A DNA stretch of 64,000 nucleotides from Asterella californica (GCA_036924285.1 JAYKYS010000009.1:2852001-2916000), one strand, 5' to 3'. Counted from the stretch's first letter, positions 46,515 to 56,503 are shown. The notes: a model not told the origin generated them from the sequence alone. Translations and numbers: made by a program.

Positions 46515-46710
46515 ATGGCGGAGTCCGTGTCTTTGATCACTGGAGAGAAGCTCGACAAGAACAACTACCAAGTGTGGAAGTTCCGGATGAAGACTTTCCT
46601 GCAGGGATAAGATCTCTAGGATCTATCACTGAGGAGGAGATAGCGCCTGAAGTGCCAATTTCTGACCAGAAATTCAAGGAGTGGAAGAAGCGCTCCTACG
46701 CCAGAAGACT
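46515..46710 (+). pseudogene. Element E gag N-terminal remnant
   Basis: From ATG 46515: MAESVSLITGEKLDKNNYQ, then VWKFRMKTFLQG and a TAA at 46607-46609. The LDKNNYQVWKFRM pattern is the start of plant copia Gag. Further codons (EEIAPEVPISDQKFKEWKK) continue in another frame to the deletion point near 46710. Confidence 0.8.
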
Positions 46711-49161
46711 TGCAGTTACAGTCTGCAGCAGAACGGGGTTGCGGAGCGCAAGAATCGCCACATAGCAGAAGCTGCTCGTGCGATGTTGAACGAGAAGACC
46801 ATGCCTAGACCTTACTGGGCAGAAGCTGTTTCATGTGCGGTGTATCTGATGAATCGGACGCCTACAGCGGCAGTCCACAACAAGACACCGATGGAGGTCT
46901 TCACAGGCAGTAAGCCTGATTACTCTTTCCTTAAAGTTTTCGGATGTATCTGTTATGTGCACATACCTGATGAAAGACGTAAGAAACTAGATCCGAAAGC
47001 AGATAGATGTATCTTCCTTGGTTATGCTTCTGATACGAAAGGATATAGGTGCTACAATCCTTCGTCCAAGCAGTTCTATATCAGTAGAGATGTCGTGTTT
47101 GATGAGCTACAATCTTGGTTTGCACCTGCACCTGTGATAGCCATCCCTGTACCTACTGTAGAACCAAGGAGTCAATCCACTGTAGTACCTCAGAGTAGTA
47201 CGTTGAGTGGAGGATCTGGAGAAGTCACTGATTCCAGATCAGAATCGGTTGCACATAGAGCTGTTGTTAACGCTGGAGTCCACGTAACACAGCCTAGTGG
47301 AACTAGTGTAGTCTCTACACAGGATGAGCGTGTGCTATTGCAACGTATGTTTGACTCATCCAGATATGTGGATCTTCCACATCCACTGGATACTTTGTCC
47401 CAGACCTTGGCGTCTACGTCAGATCAGTTGCAAGGAGAGGTGACTAGTGCACCGATTACCTCTCGCAGATCTGAGCGGGCAAAACATCCAGTGAGTAGGT
47501 ATATGCATGAAGGTTTTCTTGCTGTGCACCATGCATATATGGCCAATGTTCTTCAGGAACAAGAACCGAGTTCGCTTGAGGAGGCGATGCACAAGACCCA
47601 ATGGGTAAGTGCTATGGAAGCTGAACTTGCTGCGCTTCATCACCAACAGACTTGGGAGTTGGTAGACTTACCTCAGGGTAAGAAAGCGATTGGTTGCAGA
47701 TGGGTCTTCAAGGTCAAGCGCAACTCGGATGGTACCGTGTGTCGGTACAAGGTCAGATTGGTAGCTAAGGGCTACGCACAGCAACATGGAGTGGATTTTG
47801 AGGAGACCTTTGCTCCTGTTGCGAAGATGGTGACTATTCGAACAGCAGTTGCAGTTGCAACTCAGAAAGGTTGGAAGATGCACCAGATGGACTTCAAGAA
47901 CGCCTTCCTCAATGACGATCTTGAGGAGGAGGTCTACATGCAGCAACCTCCGGGTTATGAGGATCTTATGTTTCCTTCCCATGTATGTAAGTTACGGAAG
48001 GCTCTCTATGGTCTGAAACAGGCACCAAGAGCATGGTATGCAAAGATCAATTCTTATTTGCAGTCTCTTGGTTTCCAGCTTTGTAGTTCAGACTCTACCT
48101 TGTATTCATTGAGAATACGAGACCGGATTGTTGTGATCACCATCTATGTTGATGACTTGATCATTACCGGTAACTTTGAGGAGCTTATTTCCCAGATCAA
48201 GGATCACTTGAAATCCGAGTTCGAGATGATGGACTTAGGAGAACTCAAGTACTTCCTTGCTGTGGAGTTCATTAGAGATGGGAAGGATGTTTGGCTTGTA
48301 CAGCGACAGTATGCTCTCAGTATGCTTGAGAGATTTGGTATGCTTGATTGCAAACCCATTGCTACACCATTAGAGCAAGGGGTAAAGCTAGGAGCAGAGG
48401 ATGGTGAGTTGTTGGATGATCCACGCATGTACAGACAGATGGTTGGGAGTCTTATCTATTTGACCATCACCATACCAGACTTGAGCTATGCTGTCGGTCT
48501 GATTAGTCAGTTCATGCAGTCACCACGGAGACCACATTTCGAGGCTGTCAAGCGGATCCTCCGCAACGTGAAGTTCTTGATGCAGTACGGACTTCACTAT
48601 CGATACGGTGGACCATTGTTGTTACATGGCTACACAGATGCTGATTGGGCAGGAAGTGCCGACATGAGATCCACGTCAGGTTACGCTTTTGGACTTGGAA
48701 GCGCTGCTATAAGCTGGGCTTCTAAAAAGCAACCCACTGTTGCTTTGTCGTCCACGGAAGCAGAGTATCGAGGAGCAACGAACGCAACATGCGAATCGAT
48801 TTGGCTTCGGTGTCTGCTATCTGATATTGGTGTGGAGTGTACAGATCATGTTGTTGTATATACAGACAACATTAGCAGCATGAAGTTAGCTAGTAATCCT
48901 ATTTTCCATGCTAGGACGAAGCACATTGAGGTGCACTATCACTTTATTAGAGAGAAGGTCCTTGCAGGAGAGATTGAGCTCAGTTATGTGAGCACAGGAG
49001 ATCAGGTTGCCGATATCTTCACTAAGGCATTGCCTAGAGATAAGTTTGATGCTTTCAGACATTGTCTAGGAGTACAGGATGTAGATATGAGCTTGAAGGG
49101 GAGTGTTGATATAGTCCCAAGCTCTAGTAGATCGACGGCTACCATTAGCCGGAGTGGTTAG
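46711..49161 (+). CDS. Element E copia polyprotein remnant: integrase C-half, RT, RNase H
   Basis: A single open frame of more than 800 codons with no stop, which is striking next to the decayed neighbours. It begins inside integrase (SLQQNGVAERKNRH, the catalytic Glu region; the first two catalytic Asp are deleted), then KVFGCICYVHIPDERRKK. RT follows: WVFKVKRNSDGTVCRYKVRL, FAPVAKM, IYVDDLIITG (catalytic YVDD near 48144-48155). RNase H follows: YTDADWAGSADMRSTSGYA and STEAEYRG. The stop is inside the 3' LTR. No natural start codon remains after the deletion, so the 5' end given is the deletion joint, not a true start. RT and RNase H look catalytically complete. Confidence 0.9.
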   Translation, partial: CSYSLQQNGVAERKNRHIAEAARAMLNEKTMPRPYWAEAVSCAVYLMNRTPTAAVHNKTPMEVFTGSKPDYSFLKVFGCICYVHIPDERRKKLDPKADRCIFLGYASDTKGYRCYNPSSKQFYISRDVVFDELQSWFAPAPVIAIPVPTVEPRSQSTVVPQSSTLSGGSGEVTDSRSESVAHRAVVNAGVHVTQPSGTSVVSTQDERVLLQRMFDSSRYVDLPHPLDTLSQTLASTSDQLQGEVTSAPITSRRSERAKHPVSRYMHEGFLAVHHAYMANVLQEQEPSSLEEAMHKTQWVSAMEAELAALHHQQTWELVDLPQGKKAIGCRWVFKVKRNSDGTVCRYKVRLVAKGYAQQHGVDFEETFAPVAKMVTIRTAVAVATQKGWKMHQMDFKNAFLNDDLEEEVYMQQPPGYEDLMFPSHVCKLRKALYGLKQAPRAWYAKINSYLQSLGFQLCSSDSTLYSLRIRDRIVVITIYVDDLIITGNFEELISQIKDHLKSEFEMMDLGELKYFLAVEFIRDGKDVWLVQRQYALSMLERFGMLDCKPIATPLEQGVKLGAEDGELLDDPRMYRQMVGSLIYLTITIPDLSYAVGLISQFMQSPRRPHFEAVKRILRNVKFLMQYGLHYRYGGPLLLHGYTDADWAGSADMRSTSGYAFGLGSAAISWASKKQPTVALSSTEAEYRGATNATCESIWLRCLLSDIGVECTDHVVVYTDNISSMKLASNPIFHARTKHIEVHYHFIREKVLAGEIELSYVSTGDQVADIFTKALPRDKFDAFRHCLGVQDVDMSLKGSVDIVPSSSRSTATISRSG

Positions 49162-49332
49162 GGTTGTTAGAGTTAGTTAGAGGGCTAACCCACCATTAGG
49201 GTTTCCCTTGTACTCACCTCCACTATATATACAAAGAGAGGCAAAGCCTCTCTCATCTCATTCTTATTTTACTTCCTTGTCTACTCTCTCTCTCTCTTCT
49301 TGGAGTGTCCTCGAAGTGTCGATCCTTCTACA
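49104..49332 (+). repeat. 3' LTR of element E
   Basis: 229 bp, near-identical to the 5' LTR with about four substitutions and a 2-base CT indel. A polypurine tract (TTGAAGGGGAG) sits immediately upstream at 49093-49103. Confidence 0.93.
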
Positions 49333-50278
49333 TGAGGCGGTTGATCAACGTTATCCAAGAGGTGACGGAAGCACAGGCAGTCCAGTTTTGGTATGGGATA
49401 CTAGACCGGGAGCTGCGTAGAAGAGTTAGAGATGCTACTCTTCTTAGAGATACCGCTCTGACGTTGACGGTTGTCTTTGGTCTGGCTGAGCGGATTGAGC
49501 TCAACATGGTGGAGGAGAGGGTGGTGGTTGCTGGGTTCAGCAAGGAGACACCACATGGGCGACCACCTCTTCTCGAGGATCACAGGCTACGCAACAGCGT
49601 GGTGGTGGTGGTAAGGATCGTGCGGAGCAGTCACGATCTCAGGGAGGTGTTGGAGGATCTGGTGGGCAGAAACACATGCCGTCCTTCTCTAGCCAGCAGC
49701 AAGCGGGTCCTTGCTGGACGTGTGATGGTCCTCATCAGCAAAAAGACTGTCCACAGAGGAGAGGTGGTTATGAGACGTCATGAACGTCTCAAGCAGCACC
49801 TAGGCAATGTGAGCATTGCGGACGACCTGGTCACAGTAGTGACCGTTGTTTTGATCTTCATCCCGAGTTGCGGCAAGGGAAGACTGATCGTGGACGAGGT
49901 GGAGGAGCTCAGGGAGGCCGTGGTGGTCGAGCTGGAGGTAGAGGTCCAGCACCTGGGAGAGGACCGGTCGGTCCACCGTCTGCTACGACGTCAAAAGCAG
50001 GTATGGCTGCTCGGATTGAGCAGTTGGAGCAGAGGATAGCTATTATGACTATGACTCAGCGGAGATCAGGTGGAACAGAGGCTTCCACGTCTTATGGAGG
50101 AGAAGGAGGTGACTTCGACTTCATGGCTGGTGTGGCGCAGATTGAGGCATCTGCAGCAGTGACTAGAGGTGCAGTACGTGCCTCTGAACCACGAGGTGCG
50201 TCAGTGGAGTTGGATCCACAACGCGGGGAGGCTGGTAGACAGGCCAGGCTTCCCTAGTCGTTCACGTTATCGGAGGCG

Positions 50279-51300
50279 TTGAGGACCACATCTATGATTC
50301 TTAAACGGCCTACCGATGGTGCAGTAGAGTTGGAGGCATCGACATCCAGGAGTGGGTGTGATGTGAGTCCACCTTCGACGTCTGTGGATACGACGTCGAA
50401 CCCGATGTTGGAGGCGGCTACAACAGTTTTGCGAGCCCTACTATTCTCAGCCACGGATATGAAGGCATTGGGAGTCAACTTGGCTCCAATGTTCCAGTTG
50501 GCAGCCACGCTCAGTGAGAGAGAGGATGTAGTTACCTCTAGTGCTGAAGTAGTTCAGCGAGAGGCGGTAGACGTGTCCATGGAGTCGAGGATCAGGACAG
50601 CTACCAGTGGTACTTGGCAAGCGGCGGCTGCTAGGTTAGATGAGTTACCAGCTAAGCCGGTGATTGACCGTGCTGGTTTGACACCAGGTGTGGTGTTGTT
50701 GGACAACAGAAGTGGTAATTTCTGTTTGGTGGCACCTTTAGGGAAAGTGTATCGACCCCAGAAGGTCTTGTTAGACTCTGGAGCCCAACCGTTGATGTTG
50801 GGAAAGGTGGCGTGTATTGGTTTGGGTCTGAAGAAGTCCGAGATAGAGAGATGTCCATTCCAGTTGCAGACATCTCTAGGAGGATCAGGAGGTACGGCTC
50901 TACACATGACACGTGAGATGTTGACGGTGAGAGTTCGGCCAGATCACCCCACGGATGGCTCTATCGTGAGGGCCACGGCCATCGTTACAACCGCAGAGTC
51001 TTATGATGTATTGGTGGGAGGTGTTGTGTTGTACCCTATGGGGTTCGTGATCGACTATTGGACGGAGACAGCATCTTACAGACCAGGTTGGCAGTCCAGT
51101 GAGGGACGAGTGAGCCGCTTACCAGTGCGGTTCAGTGCTAGAGTTGGGACGACGGAGCCTACACCAGGGACGATGGCATCCGTTGCAGGGTTCAGTTCGG
51201 TCATCACTTGGCCGGGCGAGTTGTTGGAAGACAATGCCCATGCGGAGGATGCTCCGGTCTTTGAGGAGGTAGAGGACATGCCTAGCATGTCTACGTTAGT
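50279..51300 (+). pseudogene. Element D protease region
   Basis: An open frame with a linker (EASTSRSGCDVSPPSTS), then a retropepsin-like domain: KVLLDSGAQPLMLG with catalytic DSG at 50774-50782, and YDVLVGGVVLYPMGFVIDYW, the flap and third-strand region, near 51000-51060. The protease would process the Gag-Pol polyprotein. The frame runs open into methyltransferase motif I, so the methyltransferase is fused downstream of protease in the same polyprotein, not a separate gene. The same region in F (56749-57420) is parallel. Confidence 0.8.
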
Positions 51301-51496
51301 ACCATCTGCCTTGGATGTTCCACTCTGGAGTTCGAGTGGAGAGTTACAGCAGTATGCTGATCAGTTGGTGCAGCAGGTTTGGAGTGAAGCCTTTGTACCA
51401 CCAGTAGAGGAACAAAGGGTTGTTCCTGCTACTGGCCTTGTGACCTTATCACCGTTGGATACGACTCCCATTGTGTGGCAGTATCCAGAGGAGGGT

Positions 51497-52695
51497 GTAT
51501 GTGTGTTGGAGCTGTTTGGAGGGATCAGCACAGGTTTGGCTGCGATATTGCAAGCAGGTATACAAGTACAGCGATACTTGTATGTGGAGAGTATGATATT
51601 GCGAGACGCATCTCATTGCGACATGTGGCACGTTTGGTGCAGAGATATCCTGAGTTGTTGCCCATATCAACTGTTAGAGGATACCAGCAAGCATTACCGT
51701 CGGATATTTCGCTGCTGGGGGCGCAGGATCTTACGTTTGTTGGCATCATTCACTTGGTGATAGCCGGATGGCCATGTCAAGGTCACACGCGTGCTGGGAG
51801 AGGTCAGGGTTTACATGACCCACGATCTAGGATGTTCTAGGAGATGTTACGGATCTTACGACATCTCCAGATGCATCAGGTGGATTCTCCAGCGTACATC
51901 TTGGAGAACGTTCCTTTGTTGGGTGATGCTCGTACACAAATGATGACGAGTGTGCACCAAGTGCGGTCTTGGATTGGACCAGCAGTGTTGTTGGATGCAG
52001 CGAGAGTAGGATCTCGTGCACATCGTCCACGGTTGTGGTGGACGAACTTGTTACCGAGAGAGGTGCTTAAGCGAGCACACGATGGAGTGAGACGACCAGC
52101 ACATCTCACGATAGATAGCATCTTGGATGCAAGACGACGATCTCAAGTAGTGAGAGTCGTCGATAGGTCACCCATGGCAGTGGTGAACCTAGTGGGACGG
52201 CCCATGGTAGCATTGCCCATGTTGGTAAGCTTTCCAGCATCACATGCTTACAGAGATGGAGGACCTGGGCTTGTGTGGGATGCTCAATTACGGCAGTTGG
52301 TGGAGCTCAATACCGATGAGAGAGAGCGAGCGATGGGTTTCGCTACGGGTACGACGGTAGTAGCTTCGGTGTCAGAGGCTTCACGTTGTCAAGTATTGGG
52401 TCAAGCAATGGACTTGAATTGCTTGACATGGATTGTTAGCCTTAGATTGGCTGAGCAGCGTCGGATGCGATCGACGGGTGTTATTGCTTGGACACTCTTG
52501 AGCTCTTTGCCTACCGGGTCGGTGGAGGCAAAAGCTGGGAGCGAGGCACATGGAGTTCGTCATCCTTGGACATCATGGGATGTCATAGGAGAGAGTGTGG
52601 AGCTTGCAGCTAGAACTACAGAAATTTTACGCACAGTAGCGGTGGAGGTTGTTGGTGGTGAGCAGAAGAAAATTGCTCCAGAGGCTGCAAGATAG
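51497..52695 (+). pseudogene. Element D C5 cytosine DNA methyltransferase domain
   Basis: Motifs in order: I, VLELFGGISTGLAA (51503-51544), the S-adenosylmethionine loop; IV, GWPCQGHTRAG with the catalytic Cys at 51775-51777; VI, ILENVP (51901-51915); VIII, AHRPRLWWTN (from about 52018); IX-like, ERERAMGF (near 52321); X-like, VLGQAMDLNCL (52393 on). The stretch between VIII and IX is about 90 residues, a small target-recognition region. HRPR..WTN recalls DNMT3-type enzymes, but this is weak evidence of origin. A one-base deletion relative to F near 51589 and a TAG at 51838-51840 (F has Trp) break it. It lies in polyprotein order between protease and RT. Transfer of a methyl group to cytosine in DNA is the expected role. 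Confidence 0.9.
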
Positions 52696-52725
52696 CAGTC
52701 AACTACTTCGTCTTCTATCTCTAGC

Positions 52726-54150
52726 ATGGTAACAGAGGATACTTGGGAGCCGGAGATTGGACCCAAGCTTATAGGAGAGGAGAGACGAAGAGTTCAAAGA
52801 TTCGTGAAGAGTTACAGGAATTGTTTTACCTTCAGTATGAAAGATTTGGGTACCTTGAAGGGACCTGGTATACGGATCGACTTGGCTAATGACACGTCAA
52901 TCTTTCGACGTCCTTACAGGTACAGTGACATGGAGAGAGCCATGATCTAGAGCAAGACTCAAGACTTGTTGGAGGTTGGATTGATGGAGATTTCGCATGG
53001 AGAGTATGCATCTGCCACAGTTATGTCAGCCAAGAAAGATATGTATGGCAACTACACGGATAGACGGATGTGTGGGGACTACCGTCTTATCAATCGGCAG
53101 ACGAAGTCCAATAAGTATGCCATGCCGACACCTGAGAAGAACTTTGATGCAGTGGGGCATGTGAAGGTCTTCAGTACTTTGGATCTTCGAGCAGGGTATC
53201 ATCAGTTGCCAATGAGAGAAGAAGATAAGTCCAAGACAGCATTCTGGAGAATTGACTCTCACGGCAAGGATTGTTTGTATCAGTGGCGGTTCTTATCATT
53301 TGGGTTGAAGAACGCCCCTGCTGAGTTCCAAAGAGTGATGGACAGAATCCTAGCAAGATTGGATTTTGTCAGATGTTATATTGACGACATCTTAGTCTAT
53401 AGTGCTACAGTGGAGGAGCACGAGAGACACTTACGAGATGTGTTTGAGCGGTTGAGAGCTCATGGGTTGAAGTTACACCCTGGGAAGTGTCAGTTCTTCC
53501 AGGACTTGGTAGAGTATCTGGGCCACACCATCTATCCAGGTGGGTTGAGTGTTCAACAAACGAAGGTTGAGGCTATTGCACGTATCTCACGTCCCACAAA
53601 TGTGAGTCGAGTTCGAGCATTTGTTGGTTTGGCGAACTTTTATCGTCGATATGTGAAGAGATTTAGTGCAATTGCGAAGCCATTGACCAAGCTGATGAAG
53701 GTGGACCAGGAATGACAATGGGGAGATGAGCAGGAGCGAGCTTTTGTAGAGCTCAAGGATAAGTTGACATCTGCTCCCATCTTGAGGAGACCCGTTAAGG
53801 GGCGTCCTTTCCAACTGCACACCGATTGGAGTATGTTGGGACTTGGAGCAGTGCTGACTCAGCATGATGATGAGAAAAAGGAGTTCGTGGTGGCGTATGC
53901 CAGTCGCTCCAACAATTCAGCGGAGGCGAGGTATAGTTCGTATGAGGGAGAGTGTTTGGCGGCAGTGTGGGCTGTTGCACACTTTCGATGTTATCTGTTT
54001 GGGAACCCCTTTACTCTCATCACTGATCACCAGCCGCTCAAGTGGTTGATGGAGTCCGACAAGCTTACAGGGAAGCTTGCACGATGGGCTCTGATCTTAC
54101 CGGAGTATGATTTCTAGGTAGTACATAGACCTGGAGTTGCAAATCTAGAT
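52726..54150 (+). pseudogene. Element D reverse transcriptase and RNase H
   Basis: Lead-in: FVKSYRNCFTFSMKDLG. RT: YASATVMSAKKD, RRMCGDYRLINRQT, FSTLDLRAGYHQLP, FLSFGLKNAPAEFQRVMD, and YIDDILVYS (YxDD catalytic motif near 53380-53400). Thumb: GLKLHPGKCQFFQ. Connection: VRAFVGLANFYRRY. RNase H: FQLHTDWSMLGLGAVL, SYEGECLAAVWAV and TDHQPLKWLM. In-frame stops are TAG 52948 and TAG 54115 (F has Gln codons) and TGA 53713 (F has TGG). With these exceptions the frame and catalytic residues are kept. RT copies the element RNA and RNase H removes it. Confidence 0.9.
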
Positions 54151-54159
54151 GCCGATGGG

Positions 54160-55090
54160 TTGAGTCGCAACTCGTGCACGAGTCAGCAGGATCAAACTGG
54201 GGCTCGGTGGCATGACGAGGTTGATGAGGAGATAGTGCCAGGGTGGCATGCATCTGCCTTTCTTTGTGTGTTGGCCATGAACTCTAGTATGGAGGACCAA
54301 GTCGTATCTTTCTCTGGTCAGAGAGTAGATGATGAGTCTCCAGATCCTGAGGGTGGAGATGGTGTTGCAGATCAGCGAGATATCCATGATGATGTGATCG
54401 TGATGGAGTATCTACGTACTGGTGTGGTAGTAGACACAGTAAGTGCCAAGGAGCGAGATCGTGTCCTTCAACGAGCGAAGAGATTTCGACGAGAAGGACG
54501 ACATGTACTTCGAGTGTGGGATGATGAGAGAGTACGGGTAGTACCACATCCATCCCAGAGGGCAAAGTTAGTACGACATGCCCATGAGGAGTTGGGACAT
54601 TTTTGAGTGAAGCGTACACATAGCTTACTCCAAGGACAGTATTGGTGGCATGGTATGCACATCGATGTGCAACAGTTTGTCGCACGATGTGTGGTTTGTG
54701 ATTGAGTACGAGCATCGTTTAATGCTCCTACTCCACAGTTACACCCCTTACCAATTATGGGGTTGGGTTACCGTTGGAGTTTGGATTTTGCGGGACCCTT
54801 ACCGTTGACCGTACGGCACCACCGGTATGTGTTGCTGATGGCGGAGCACTTCTCCAAGTGGATTGAGTTGGTGGCATTACCAGACAAGACGAGTGAAGGG
54901 ACGGCGTACGCGTTCTTAGATCGAGTGCTGAGTCGTTTCGGAGCACCAGCTGAAGTGTTGATAGACCAAGGTACAGAGTTCCTTGGTGAGTTTCAGGCCT
55001 TGTGTGATCAGGCGTTGATTGATCATCGGACTACATCTCGAGATCATCCTGAGGCGGATGGTTTGCGGAGAGGGTACTTCAGACGGTGAA
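54160..55090 (+). pseudogene. Element D integrase
   Basis: An acidic linker (SGQRVDDESPDPEGGD) is followed by the zinc-binding domain (VRHAHEELGHF, then a TGA at 54604, then QQFVARCVVCD with a TGA at 54703). The core reads RWSLDFAGPLPL, EHFSKWIELVALP, VLIDQGTEFLGEF and the Glu region of SRDHPEADGL, near 54770-55070. After this the frame shifts and about 150 bp are disturbed before the C-terminal tail. Integrase joins the cDNA to the host DNA. Confidence 0.85.
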
Positions 55091-55142
55091 GAGAGGATTG
55101 CGCAAGTATGGCTTGCAGAAGGGTCACTTGGGAGACTGAGAT

Positions 55143-55820
55143 GTGCAATTACCATGGTTGGCTATGGGTTACCGTTTTAGCCGACAAGCGTCTTTGGCTT
55201 CCTTCTCACCGTATTTTCTATTGTATGACCGAGATCCAGATCTATCTTCGGCCATTCGTCGTGATTCTGCTGAGGTGCTGGACCTTGATGACCCGGATAT
55301 GTGGGTGAGAGCATGTTCTCAACGAGCAGAGACATTTCGGAGAGTTATGCCTATGGCTTTTGAGAACCTAGCGATTGCCCAGCATAGAGACACGTTGCGA
55401 TATGCGATTATCCGAGGAGGAGGTTATCTGCCGTCAATTCACAGGTTTCAGCCTGACGATTATATCTATCTACAGCAGACTGCACCGACGACGTTGGACG
55501 TGACCGCATGGCGCACTATTTTACGAGTGCGTAAGGTGTTACCTTCTGGAGTACTCATGTTAGAGGACCGTGATGGTGTTGTGTGGAAGGACCATGTGCG
55601 TAATTGCGCGCCATGCCATCTTCCCAACATTGATGGTACCGTTGACCCAAGCTTAGCAGTTGTACGCTCGGGCTTGAGGTGTATGTTGTGTGGGTTTGCT
55701 GGTGGAGCAGCCCGTATGTTGGTGTGTGATGGTTGTTCGAGAGGTTGGCACATGTCATGTTTGACTCCATCTCTCAGTGTCGTTCCTACTGGACGATGAG
55801 TTTGTCCTCGATGTATATAG
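55143..55820 (+). pseudogene. Element D integrase tail with C-terminal PHD finger
   Basis: Tail: FQPDDYIYLQQ, ILRVRKVLPSGVLMLED, WKDHVRNCAPCHLPN, a GPY/F-like C-terminal integrase module, then about 25 residues to a PHD finger at 55680-55814. Zinc ligands: CMLC, CDGC, HMSC and CPRC, spacing CX2CX11CX2CX4HX2CX14CX2C. The conserved Trp before the last Cys pair is TGA at 55797-55799 (TGG in element H), so the finger is cut off in D. PHD fingers usually read the histone H3 N-terminal tail, for example K4 methylation state; here it may steer integration to particular chromatin. That role is inference. Confidence 0.85.
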
Positions 55821-55884
55821 CAGGGATAGCCGATTAGATCTTTGCGTGGTATGGATTGCAGACAGGCGACTAACGATGGGGCGA

Positions 55885-56099
55885 TGTAGCACCCGGCCTC
55901 CTGATCCTTACACCCATGAAGGTGTATATCACGTAGTTGGGATATAGAGCTATCTGGAGTTAGAGGGACCTAACCGCCAATTAGGGGGACAATTGTGGTA
56001 CACTTGTGTATGTGTATGACATCGTCCATGTGTTATGTGTATGTGTGGTGTACCTCTGACAGCGATGTATGTTGTGTAGCGATGTGTATGCGCACGACA
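55885..56099 (+). repeat. LTR between elements D and F
   Basis: 215 bp, TGTAGCACCCGG to GCGCACGACA. It is the 3' LTR of D and at the same time directly precedes the leader of F (56102 on), so it also serves as 5' LTR of F. The last 108 bp recur at 56396-56503 with a single mismatch. The end is supported by element H, where the same end meets unrelated DNA. Confidence 0.8.
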
Positions 56100-56395
56100 G
56101 CTGTCACGTCAGTTTGGCACCTTGGCTAGGTTGACCGAGTGCGAAGTGGCGCATCCCGGTAAGGCCGTTAGTGCCGTTAGGGCGAGTTGGGAGGGAGAGC
56201 CCACTAGGGGTATACTTCGCAGATAGGGCTTGGAGGCCTTAGTTCTTCGAGTTGAGCCTTCAAGCTCCAGGCTATGGTGGATAGTCTAGTTGAGTGTAAC
56301 CCGGATTCTCTTCGCGTTTAGAGTGGGTTTGGCTTGATCATTTGTGAGTAATCTTTGTTGTAGTGTTGGAGATGGTAATATCTCAATGCAGATTG

Positions 56396-56503
56396 ATTGT
56401 GGTACACTTGTGTATGTGTATGACATCGTCCATGTGTTATGTGTATGTGTGGTGTACCTCTGACAGCGATGTATGTTGTGTAACGATGTGTATGCGCACG
56501 ACA
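56396..56503 (+). repeat. Partial LTR (108 bp) inside element F
   Basis: Copy of 55992-56099 with one G/A difference. It joins directly to protease-linker sequence of F (AACGATCTATCGATGGTGC), replacing gag. It marks a recombination or template-switch joint. Confidence 0.9.

Larger units (their letters stand above)
45299..49332 (+). mobile_element. Element E: Ty1/copia retrotransposon, internally deleted
   Basis: LTRs at 45299-45525 and 49104-49332 differ at only a handful of positions, so this is the youngest insertion. The 5-bp TGAGG at 45294-45298 and 49333-49337 is the target duplication, and excision on paper restores the D gag frame. The order integrase before RT identifies copia. An internal deletion at about 46710 joins the start of gag to the middle of integrase, so it is non-autonomous. 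Confidence 0.95.
44801..50257 (+). pseudogene. Element D gag, split by the copia element E
   Basis: First part 44801-45298: ELDDFIQEFDS, a TGA at 44840-44842, then RNPQLFTPFMAWKGLFQHL and a Ser/Gly/Thr-rich spacer, then capsid helices ending EAFTRMR. The frame continues exactly at 49338 (RLINVIQEVTEAQAVQFWYG, then ELRRRVRD). A frameshift occurs near 49540. In the shifted frame two zinc knuckles follow: CWTCDGPHQQKDC (49712-49750, CX2CX3HX4C) and CEHCGRPGHSSDRC (49808-49849, CX2CX4HX4C) with a TGA at 49781 between them, then an Arg/Gly-rich stretch (GRGGRAGGRGPAPGRG). This is the nucleocapsid that would bind element RNA. Several defects make it inactive. Confidence 0.85.
40739..56099 (+). mobile_element. 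Element D: Ty3/gypsy with DNA methyltransferase and PHD finger (interrupted)
   Basis: Order: leader fragment (40739-41017), gag (44801-45298 then 49338-50255), protease, cytosine DNA methyltransferase, RT, RNase H, integrase, tail, PHD finger (to 55820) and LTR (55885-56099). Elements C and E are inserted in the leader/gag region. The 5' LTR is missing: at 40738 the element abuts B. Copy F follows head to tail and shares the LTR at 55885. Without the insertions the element is about 7.5 kb. Confidence 0.85.

Noticed and set aside
45701..46571. Several overlapping open frames on both strands in the copia leader
   Set aside because: They arise from the 321-bp duplicated non-coding leader and repeat the same residues; no domain is present.
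51525..52766. Minus-strand frames opposite the methyltransferase and protease
   Set aside because: Shadow frames; they repeat in both D and F only because the coding strand is conserved.
56102..56345. A second LTR type starting TGTCACGTCAG
   Set aside because: Element H shows the LTR ends at CACGACA without this block, and D carries it before gag, so it is leader sequence.
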